A stretch of 19,905 bases of DNA, from the NCBI GenBank assembly GCA_029784825.1, contig JAFMAU010000031.1, positions 1 to 19,905 of the forward strand, given 5' to 3'. The position numbers and the translations under genes were made by a program. Shown here piece by piece: positions 14,783 through 19,905 of this stretch; the first letter of the stretch is position 1, and each line of letters begins with the position of its first letter. Source of the DNA: Nitrososphaerota archaeon. Its GTDB lineage: Archaea; Thermoproteota; Nitrososphaeria; Nitrososphaerales; UBA183. The notes under the pieces are model-generated. The model did not search any database, was not told the DNA's origin, and saw only the letters and a program-made list of their open reading frames with translations.

Positions 14783-15783
14783 GGAGCACTCTCCTGGAAG
14801 TGCGGGACCTCCACAAGCACTACCCTGTCAGGGGGGGCCTCCTCAACAGGGTGCAGGGAGAGATCAGGGCGGTCGACGGCGTGTCGATCTCCGTCGACGA
14901 GGGGACCACCTATGGGATAGCAGGAGAGTCGGGGTCGGGCAAGTCCACCCTTTGCATGTGCGTCGCCAGACTCGTCGAGCCGACCTCGGGGGTGCTCAGC
15001 TTCCGCGGAGAGGACTACATGGGGCTCAGGCGGACCGCCCTGAAGAAGATGAGGGCGAAGATACAGATTGTCTTCCAGAACCCGGTGTCCTCGCTCGACC
15101 CCCAGATGACCGTGGAGCGGATAGTCCTCGAGCCCGCGAAGGCGCAGGGCCTCCTCGATGGCGACGGGGGGCAGAGGGCGAGGAGCCTGCTCTCGATGGT
15201 CGGACTTCCGCAGTCGGTCCTTTCGAAGTATCCTCACGAGCTGAGCGGTGGGATGAGCCAGCGCGTCGCCATAGCCAGGTCCCTTTCCGTGGACCCGGAG
15301 CTCCTCATACTCGACGAGCCGACGTCGGCGCTGGACGCCTCGGTGCAGGCCCAGGTCCTCAATCTGTTCAACAAGCTGCAGAGGGACCTGGGGATAACAT
15401 ACGTGCTCGTGTCCCACGACCTTTCTGTGATAGGGCACATGTGCGACAGGGTCGCAGTGATGTACGCCGGGAGAGTGGTGGAGGCCGGGAGCTTCGAGGA
15501 CGTCTTCTACTCCCCGAGGCAGCCGTACACAGGGGCCCTGCTTGGGTCCGCGCACTACCTCGCTGGGCCCGAAGTGGAATCCAGGTTCGTCCTCAGGGGG
15601 GAGATGCCGAGCCCCAAGAGCCCACCTCCGGGGTGCACCCTCAACCCAAGGTGCCCCTTCGCGACCGACGTATGCAGGCAGTCGTACCCGACCCTCGAGG
15701 GGTCAGGGGGGCACGTGGCCGCGTGCCACCATAAGGACGAGGTCAGCAGGGCCCTCAACCCGGGCGCGACAGCCGAAGCGTGA
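14779..15783 (+). CDS. Peptide ABC transporter ATPase, DppF type
   Basis: 334 aa. It opens LEVRDLHKHYPVRGG, the usual DppF/OppF start. Walker A GESGSGKS (49-56), Q-loop VFQNPVSSLDPQMTV, signature LSGGMSQR (155-162), Walker B LLILDE (175-180), switch His213 in SHDLSVI. Four C-terminal cysteines (286, 292, 299, 316) repeat the arrangement seen in the first ATPase. ATG overlaps the preceding TGA by four bases (ATGA). It is the last gene of the importer operon, and its stop is only 4 bases from the stop of the converging phosphodiesterase gene. Confidence 0.94.
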   Translation: MRSTLLEVRDLHKHYPVRGGLLNRVQGEIRAVDGVSISVDEGTTYGIAGESGSGKSTLCMCVARLVEPTSGVLSFRGEDYMGLRRTALKKMRAKIQIVFQNPVSSLDPQMTVERIVLEPAKAQGLLDGDGGQRARSLLSMVGLPQSVLSKYPHELSGGMSQRVAIARSLSVDPELLILDEPTSALDASVQAQVLNLFNKLQRDLGITYVLVSHDLSVIGHMCDRVAVMYAGRVVEAGSFEDVFYSPRQPYTGALLGSAHYLAGPEVESRFVLRGEMPSPKSPPPGCTLNPRCPFATDVCRQSYPTLEGSGGHVAACHHKDEVSRALNPGATAEA

Positions 15784-15787
15784 CGGG

Positions 15788-16528
15788 CTACCCCTCCTTC
15801 GCCGCTTCGAGCGCCCTGTCGGGGAAGTTCGAGACTATCCCGTCGGGCCCGAGCCTCATCGCATTCCTGATCTCTTCGACCGTATTCACGGTCCAGGCGT
15901 AGGTCGGGAAACCGAGGCCCCTGGCGCGTTCGATCTGGCTCGGCGCGAGGAAGTCCCATCTTCCATGGAGGGCATCGACGTCCCCTCTGACGAGCTCCGC
16001 CGAGCTCGCCATGTTCCCGACGAAGATGAAACCAGTCTTCACTCGCTTCGACTCGGTCCTGAGCTTCCTGAGGCAGTCGAGGTCGAAGGAGATGAGCTCC
16101 ACCCTGTCGGTGGCGCTTTGGCGCTCCAGCTCGTCGACGACCTTCCGCTCAATGCCCGGGTAGACCGAGGAGCCGTGCTTCACCTCCACCGCGATGGGGA
16201 TCCGGGCGGCGTACCTGTCGAGGACCTCGGCGAGGGTGGGGACGCGCTGCTGCATGTTTCCAGGGAACTTCGCGGCGGCGTTGAGGGCACGGATTTCGTC
16301 GAGTGTGAGGGAGGAGACGCTCCCGTGGCCGTCGGTCGTCCTGTCCACGGTGTCGTCGTGGATCACCACCAGGTGCCCGTCCTTCGATGGGTGGACGTCG
16401 AGCTCCATCATGTCGGCTCCCAGCTCTACCGCCCTGTCGAAAGAGGCGAAGGTGTTCTCCGGCATGTACCCCGACGCGCCCCGGTGGGCCACGACGATGA
16501 GGCCGTCGTCTTTGGTAAGCTCGACCAC
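15788..16528 (-). CDS. Glycerophosphodiester phosphodiesterase (UgpQ-like)
   Basis: 246 aa, the size of cytoplasmic UgpQ-type enzymes. It hydrolyses glycerophosphodiesters to glycerol phosphate and an alcohol. Motifs: VVAHRGASGYMPENT (His15, Arg16, Glu24, Asn25), MELDVHPSKDG (Glu42, Asp44), VIHDDTVDRTT (His57), VEVKHG (second metal-site region) and YAWTVNT near the end. No signal peptide is visible. The GTG start at 16528 is supported by a CCTAAAG box about 28 bases upstream on this strand. It diverges from the peroxiredoxin gene. In an archaeon the substrate could be its own lipid head groups or scavenged bacterial phospholipid fragments; this is not decidable here. Confidence 0.93.
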   Translation of the reverse strand: MVELTKDDGLIVVAHRGASGYMPENTFASFDRAVELGADMMELDVHPSKDGHLVVIHDDTVDRTTDGHGSVSSLTLDEIRALNAAAKFPGNMQQRVPTLAEVLDRYAARIPIAVEVKHGSSVYPGIERKVVDELERQSATDRVELISFDLDCLRKLRTESKRVKTGFIFVGNMASSAELVRGDVDALHGRWDFLAPSQIERARGLGFPTYAWTVNTVEEIRNAMRLGPDGIVSNFPDRALEAAKEG

Positions 16529-16551
16529 GCCCGGAAGGGGGAAATGCGTGT

Positions 16552-16558
16552 CTTTAGG
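16552..16558 (-). promoter_or_regulatory. TATA-like box for the glycerophosphodiesterase gene
   Basis: On the minus strand this reads CCTAAAG, centred about 27 bases before the GTG at 16528, which fits a leaderless transcript. Confidence 0.45.
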
Positions 16559-16580
16559 CTGTTCGAACGGCCTCAGGAGA

Positions 16581-16587
16581 ATTAATA
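16581..16587 (+). promoter_or_regulatory. TATA box for the peroxiredoxin gene
   Basis: ATTAATA is centred about 28 bases before the GTG at 16612. It is one of the two best TATA matches in the window and lies in the 83-base divergent region. Confidence 0.6.
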
Positions 16588-16611
16588 CGCAACCGAATCC
16601 CGCGGCCCGTC

Positions 16612-17076
16612 GTGCCTGAAGTAGGAGACAGGGCTCCGGACTTCGAGCTCTACGACGCCGACAGGAAGGTCCGCAGGATGTCCGAGTTCCTGATGAAGGG
16701 GAAGAGGACGATCTTCGCGTTCTTCCCAGGTGCGTTCACTGGCGTCTGCACCCAGGAGTTCTGCACCTTCAGGGACATGTACCCCGAGCTGGAGAAGCTG
16801 GACGGGACGGTCGTGGGCATATCGGTCGACCCGCCCTTCGCCCAGAAGGCGTTCGCGGAGAAGCACAGCCTCACCATGCCCCTCCTCTGCGACTTCAAGC
16901 GGGAAGCGATCCAGAAGTACGGCGTGGTCTGGAAGAACCTCGGCGGGGTGGAGGGGTACGACACGGCAAACAGGGCGATCTTCGTCACCGACGACTCGGG
17001 GAAGGTCGTCTACAAGTGGGTCGCAGAGAACCCGGGGAAGCTCCCGGACTTCGAGGCCATCAAGAAAGCGCTCTGA
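16612..17076 (+). CDS. Peroxiredoxin (thiol peroxidase)
   Basis: 154 aa. It reduces hydrogen peroxide or organic hydroperoxides with thiol reductants. The active-site block FFPGAFTGVCTQEFCTF places the peroxidatic cysteine at Cys46, with a second cysteine at Cys51. The C-x4-C spacing is that of BCP/PrxQ-type enzymes that form an intramolecular disulfide, while the PGAFTxxC wording is closer to AhpE/Prx5-like members. Cys94 is a third cysteine. It opens PEVGDRAPDFEL, as is usual. GTG 16612 is fixed by the TATA box 28 bases upstream. It is a single gene, divergent from the phosphodiesterase. Confidence 0.94.
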   Translation: MPEVGDRAPDFELYDADRKVRRMSEFLMKGKRTIFAFFPGAFTGVCTQEFCTFRDMYPELEKLDGTVVGISVDPPFAQKAFAEKHSLTMPLLCDFKREAIQKYGVVWKNLGGVEGYDTANRAIFVTDDSGKVVYKWVAENPGKLPDFEAIKKAL

Positions 17077-17079
17077 CGG

Positions 17080-17086
17080 TAAATAG
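17080..17086 (+). promoter_or_regulatory. TATA box for the unknown nuclease-like gene
   Basis: TAAATAG is centred about 28 bases before the TTG at 17111, four bases after the peroxiredoxin stop. It supports both the rare start codon and active transcription of the gene. Confidence 0.5.
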
Positions 17087-17110
17087 TTTCGCTCACGTCC
17101 CCTGACATTA

Positions 17111-18415
17111 TTGGGTCGAACTGGTGTCATTTCAAATCCAACCCGGTCCGTTCAGAGTCGGACATTGGTCCAGCCTCAGTCATCCCATGATGCGGCCGGA
17201 AGGTTGTGGCCCGACTCACTGACGCAGGCAGCTGCCGACAAACTCTTCTCGCAATGGCGCTTGGGAGGCACGCAAGGAATCCAAGTTAGGCTGAGTGCAC
17301 AGAACCAAGTTTTCCTTAACACCTGGCTGCCGACGAGAGTAGCGATTCCCGCATGGCTCCTTGAGAAGTTGGTGCCTGGGTTCGTGGCCGGACGAAGATC
17401 TTTCCTCCGAGCGTCGTATGGGAATGCTACCGCCTACCATATGTACAGTGGGGGTGGAAGTTGGGTCCCCACTGTCCCGAAGAGCGTGGGGAAACCCGGA
17501 GACGTGTTCGAGATGGATGTCCGACGTCTGGATAGTGGGAGTTTCGTTTCTTCATTTCCGAGGCTAGGTCTGGGGACGAAACAGCATTTGGCATGGATGA
17601 CAGAGCAATCTGAGATTGGCGTCTCGATGAATGATGGTGGTTTGACGCTTCATGTGAAACAGTATCCTCCAATCGAAGGGATCTCTGACTATTCCCTGAG
17701 GGGAGAGCTGGTGGGAAGCTTGGTTTTCCAAACCGGGTCGGTGTTTGCTGTCGTCAGAATTGACGACGTGTTTTCCGTCCCTAGGTTCCTCCAGCTTCAT
17801 CACAACGGCCATCGGCGCGCCTGGATTTCGCTTGGCAGACACAAGTCAGCGAAGGTCATGCTTCTATCCTTCGACGGATTCAGATTACGAGTCAGATACA
17901 GACAGGGCCGGAGATGGTATGGGACAGTAGTCTATCTCGAGAATCCTGTTCGGTTGTATTCCTTGGGCGGGTATGAAGAGGTTCCAAGGAGTATCGAACT
18001 GCCCTGGGCGGATAAGGCGTTCCTGCTGAGGGACGTTCGGCCGCTCAGAGGACTGGAGCGGATGATGGTTCGACATGCGGATTTCTATGAGACCGGGAGA
18101 ATCGGAGCCGAAATCACCTATTCGCTGCTGACGGAGAGGCTTGGAATCCGCGGACTGATCCTGAACGAACCGGGCAAAGGTGGGCCCGACCTGCATACCG
18201 AGGACAAACGACTCATCGCGGAATCCAGATTCCTGATTGGCGTCGAACCAGACATGCTAAAGGCGCAAATTTCTAGGGATCTAGCTCAGATGACAAGAAG
18301 GATTAGGCATGAATTCCGACGTAACTGCGGAAAAGATGCGGGATACGTGGTGATATCATTCCTTGACGGCGGCAGAATCGACTCTTTGGTAGTCGAGATG
18401 AGGTCGCCCAAGTGA
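17111..18415 (+). CDS. Unrecognised 434-aa protein with possible PD-(D/E)XK nuclease-like C-terminus
   Basis: TTG start supported by a TAAATAG box about 28 bases upstream. I do not recognise the N-terminal two thirds, which appear beta-rich with many aromatic and Arg residues (for example RYRQGRRWYGTVVYLENPVRLYSL, here split over residues 262-284 and best read by position). The C-terminal part has a helix with Glu334 (GRIGAEITYSLL), then GGPDLHTEDKRLIAESRF (Pro359-Asp360 and Glu371-Ser-Arg373), then a helix QISRDLAQMTRRIRHEFRR. This spacing resembles the PD-x(n)-ExK core with Arg in place of Lys. Base use differs from the neighbours: by hand count, 29 of the first 50 codons end in G/C, against 42 of 50 in the peroxiredoxin gene. 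It sits against the 3' end of tRNA-His, a common insertion site. Recent acquisition is inferred; function is unproven. Confidence 0.75.
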   Translation: MGRTGVISNPTRSVQSRTLVQPQSSHDAAGRLWPDSLTQAAADKLFSQWRLGGTQGIQVRLSAQNQVFLNTWLPTRVAIPAWLLEKLVPGFVAGRRSFLRASYGNATAYHMYSGGGSWVPTVPKSVGKPGDVFEMDVRRLDSGSFVSSFPRLGLGTKQHLAWMTEQSEIGVSMNDGGLTLHVKQYPPIEGISDYSLRGELVGSLVFQTGSVFAVVRIDDVFSVPRFLQLHHNGHRRAWISLGRHKSAKVMLLSFDGFRLRVRYRQGRRWYGTVVYLENPVRLYSLGGYEEVPRSIELPWADKAFLLRDVRPLRGLERMMVRHADFYETGRIGAEITYSLLTERLGIRGLILNEPGKGGPDLHTEDKRLIAESRFLIGVEPDMLKAQISRDLAQMTRRIRHEFRRNCGKDAGYVVISFLDGGRIDSLVVEMRSPK

Positions 18416-18431
18416 ATACTTCGTGTTGAGG

Positions 18432-18527
18432 GGCCCTGGGCGAGATTTGAACTCGCGTCAAGAGGTGTCTGTTATGGAGGATCACATCCACAGCCTCCTA
18501 TGCTGACCAAGCTACACTACCAGGGCC
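18432..18527 (-). tRNA. tRNA-His(GTG) with a 21-nt intron
   Basis: On the minus strand the acceptor GCCCTGG (18526-18520) pairs with CCAGGGC (18439-18433). An extra 5' G at 18527 pairs opposite discriminator C at 18432, the hallmark of archaeal tRNA-His. The D arm is 18517-18500. The anticodon stem is GGAGG (18498-18494) with CCTCT (18465-18461), and the anticodon GTG is at 18491-18489. The T arm GCGAG/CTCGC with loop TTCAAAT spans 18456-18440. The loop is interrupted after position 37. The mature length is about 75 nt, and CCA is not encoded (CCT follows the discriminator). A TATA-like CTTATAAC lies about 30 bases upstream. Confidence 0.93.
18467..18487 (-). other. tRNA-His intron (canonical 37/38, bulge-helix-bulge)
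   Basis: The 21 nt are removed between G37 (18488) and A38 (18466). The precursor folds as: anticodon stem; 3-nt bulge ACA on the 3' side; 4-bp helix CTGT/ACAG; 3-nt bulge GGA on the 5' side; 4-bp helix TGTG/CATA; 6-nt loop ATCCTC. Cutting after the second base of each bulge gives exactly these boundaries, as for the archaeal splicing endonuclease. Confidence 0.9.
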
Positions 18528-18553
18528 ACGTCTGTCGCCTCGAACCAGTTCTC

Positions 18554-18561
18554 GTTATAAG
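18554..18561 (-). promoter_or_regulatory. TATA box for tRNA-His
   Basis: On the minus strand this reads CTTATAAC, centred about 30 bases before the 5' end of the tRNA. The box is nearly symmetric and could also fire to the right, where a start would fall near 18584. Confidence 0.6.
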
Positions 18562-18615
18562 AATTGATAGATTGCTAGGAGTCGCCATTTGATGTAGTGC
18601 TCGTATCGATTGTAG

Positions 18616-18638
18616 GTTCAAATCCCACCCAGGGCCCC
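18616..18638 (+). repeat. Orphan tRNA 3'-end copy, inverted relative to tRNA-His
   Basis: These 23 bases match the T-loop to acceptor end of tRNA-His (18430-18452, other strand) at 21 of 23 positions, including GTTCAAATC and CCCAGGGCCCC. The match runs past the mature tRNA end. Upstream on this strand there is no acceptor partner GCCCTGG and no anticodon arm, and the T stem GTAGG/CCCAC has one A-C mismatch, so it is not a complete tRNA gene. It is probably a tRNA fragment or an attachment-site scar. The two copies form an inverted repeat flanking tRNA-His, with about 163 bases between the arms. Confidence 0.65.
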
Positions 18639-18654
18639 TTGCGCCTTTCGCTTT

Positions 18655-19905
18655 CTAGGATACAGTCTCTTCGGAGACCACCGGGCGCGACCCCATCTTG
18701 GCTAGCGCCACGCAGACGAGCGCCGCGGCCAGGAGCACCACCGAAATCTCGAACGCGAAGCTCTGGCCCGCGAGATATGAGTTTGCCAGGCCGAGGGGGA
18801 GCTTCCCCGAAAGGTTCCCCACGAAGAGCTGGTAGACGACCCGGGGCGGGATGACCGAGGTGGCTGCGGTGAGCGAGAGGGCGAAGCTCAGGATGGCCCC
18901 GGTGTTCCTGAAGGTGTTCATTGCCCCCGAGCCTACGCCGTACTTCGCGGGAGGCGTCGACGACATGATGGCTGCCGTGTTGGAGGGCCAGAAGAACGCA
19001 AGCCCGACCCCGGCGACCGTCTCGATCAGGCCGATCTGGAAGAGCGTGGAGCTCACGGTCAGCTCGCTGAACATGAAGAGCGCCGCGGCTGTCACCACGA
19101 CCCCGAGCGCAGATATCTTCCGGAAGCCGAACCTGTCGGTGAGGACCCCTCCGATTGGCCCCATGATCGCGGAGGCGAGAGCGAAGGGGATGATCAGGTA
19201 GGCCGACTGGAGGGCCGACAGCCCCTGGATCCCCTCCAGGTAGAAGATCAGCAGCACGTTCACGCTGAAGATCGCCAGGAACTGCAGGAGGGCGGCCAGT
19301 ATCGAGAAGGCGAAGACTCTGTTCCTGAAGAAGTCGAAGTCTAGGATCGGGTCCTTGCTGTATTTGGCTTCCCATAACACAAAGAGGGCGAAGATGACCG
19401 GCGAGAGTGCGAGCGCTGCGACCGTCGTCGGGCTGGACCAGGAGTAGAGCAGCCCCCATGTTATCCCCAACAGTAGGGACAGGAGGCCGCCCGTGAAAGA
19501 AACGGCGGCAGGTATGTCGAAGGAGCCGCGCTGTCCCGGCGGCAGGACCGCCTTCAGGGTGACGTACGCCCAGACGGTCGCGAAGATGCCTATCGGGACG
19601 TTGATCAGGAATATCCACCGCCAGGTGGTGTAGGTGATGATCACACCCCCGAGTACGACCCCCAGCACGTTCCCGAGCCCCCAGACGATCGACTGCAGGC
19701 CGAAGGCCCTCCCTGTCTCGTTCCTTGGGAAGGCCTCGGACAGGATCGCGAAGGCGTTGGAGGTGATCAGGGCCGCACCCGTCCCCTGTACCACCCTGAA
19801 GGCAACCAGAGATATCCCGTCGGGCGCGAAGCCGCAGAGGGCCGATCCTGCGGTGAATATCGCGAAGCCGACGTTGTAGAGTAGCTTCCTCCCGTACATG
19901 TCTGC
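18655..19905 (-). CDS. MFS multidrug-type exporter, DHA2/EmrB-QacA-like (N-terminus beyond window)
   Basis: At least 416 residues are visible; the frame runs off the right edge, so the first helix is missing. The first visible residues, ADMYGRK, are the conserved loop between helices 2 and 3 of MFS proteins. They are followed by FRVVQGTGAALITSNAFAIL and the FPRNETGRAFGLQS stretch typical of drug-proton antiporters. The pattern GLGNVLGVVLGGVI, then WRWIFLINVPIGI, is the helix 5-6 signature of the 14-helix EmrB/QacA group. About twelve helices can be counted in the visible part. A second loop, TDRFGFRK, marks the second half. The likely role is proton-driven export of small toxic compounds; the substrate is unknown. 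The stop lies 17 bases from the orphan tRNA end. Confidence 0.92.
   Translation of the reverse strand, partial: ADMYGRKLLYNVGFAIFTAGSALCGFAPDGISLVAFRVVQGTGAALITSNAFAILSEAFPRNETGRAFGLQSIVWGLGNVLGVVLGGVIITYTTWRWIFLINVPIGIFATVWAYVTLKAVLPPGQRGSFDIPAAVSFTGGLLSLLLGITWGLLYSWSSPTTVAALALSPVIFALFVLWEAKYSKDPILDFDFFRNRVFAFSILAALLQFLAIFSVNVLLIFYLEGIQGLSALQSAYLIIPFALASAIMGPIGGVLTDRFGFRKISALGVVVTAAALFMFSELTVSSTLFQIGLIETVAGVGLAFFWPSNTAAIMSSTPPAKYGVGSGAMNTFRNTGAILSFALSLTAATSVIPPRVVYQLFVGNLSGKLPLGLANSYLAGQSFAFEISVVLLAAALVCVALAKMGSRPVVSEETVS

Noticed and set aside
17077..18431. Integrated element bounded by direct repeats of the tRNA-His 3' end
   Set aside because: No second copy of the tRNA end in direct orientation exists near 17077-17110 and there is no integrase; only the inverted copy on the other side is real.
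18540..18640. Second complete tRNA on the plus strand ending at the orphan 3' end
   Set aside because: No acceptor partner for CCAGGGC, no D arm and no anticodon stem could be found within 110 bases upstream, and the T stem has a mismatch.
18575..19618. Long open frame on the minus strand, alternative frame of the MFS gene
   Set aside because: Its translation is Arg/Pro/Gly-rich with no motifs, while the overlapping frame is a clear MFS transporter; such shadows are expected in GC-rich DNA.
1..19905. CRISPR arrays, insertion sequences, rRNA genes
   Set aside because: No regularly spaced repeats, transposase motifs or rRNA-like segments were seen on either strand.

Overview
The window is archaeal chromosome, GC-rich and densely packed. 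The evidence is: (i) TATA-like boxes centred about 26-30 nt upstream of start codons in front of most first-in-operon genes, with no ribosome binding site, which is the pattern of leaderless archaeal transcripts; (ii) a tRNA-His(GTG) interrupted at position 37/38 by a 21-nt intron that folds into an exact bulge-helix-bulge; (iii) archaeal-type proteins, namely a fused ADP-forming acyl-CoA synthetase and a membrane protein whose C-terminal domain I recognise from Thaumarchaeota. My best guess is a heterotrophic member of the Nitrososphaerota/TACK lineage. The lineage is inference; only 'archaeon' is well supported.

Layout. Positions 1-214 hold the 3' end of an unidentified gene. Positions 227-1408 (minus) encode a membrane protein with an outer OB-like domain. 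Positions 1474-3195 (plus) carry an antitoxin-like/ferredoxin fusion, an unknown 154-aa protein and deoxyribose-phosphate aldolase. Positions 3260-5453 are a two-gene unit, a group II PLP decarboxylase and a lipoate ligase-family protein, followed by a small NifX-like protein and a 716-aa ADP-forming acyl-CoA synthetase (to 8187). Positions 8206-10012 (minus) encode a NUDIX hydrolase and an alkaline-phosphatase-superfamily enzyme. Positions 10079-15783 are a complete five-gene peptide ABC importer with every junction overlapping. Positions 15788-17076 hold a divergent pair, glycerophosphodiester phosphodiesterase and peroxiredoxin. Positions 17111-18415 encode an unrecognised protein with base use unlike its neighbours and a possible PD-(D/E)XK nuclease motif. 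Next come the intron-containing tRNA-His and an orphan, inverted copy of a tRNA 3' end. A DHA2-type MFS exporter runs off the right edge.

Together the genes suggest growth on organic matter. Peptides would enter through the ABC importer. Amino acids would be decarboxylated or oxidised to acyl-CoA, and the ADP-forming synthetase would convert acyl-CoA to acid plus ATP. The aldolase would feed deoxyribose into central metabolism. No CRISPR array, insertion sequence, integrase or rRNA was seen. Every stretch longer than about 210 bases is occupied by a gene or RNA. The most unusual items are the antitoxin-like/[3Fe-4S] ferredoxin fusion, the compositionally deviant nuclease-like gene, and the inverted tRNA 3'-end copy beside tRNA-His.
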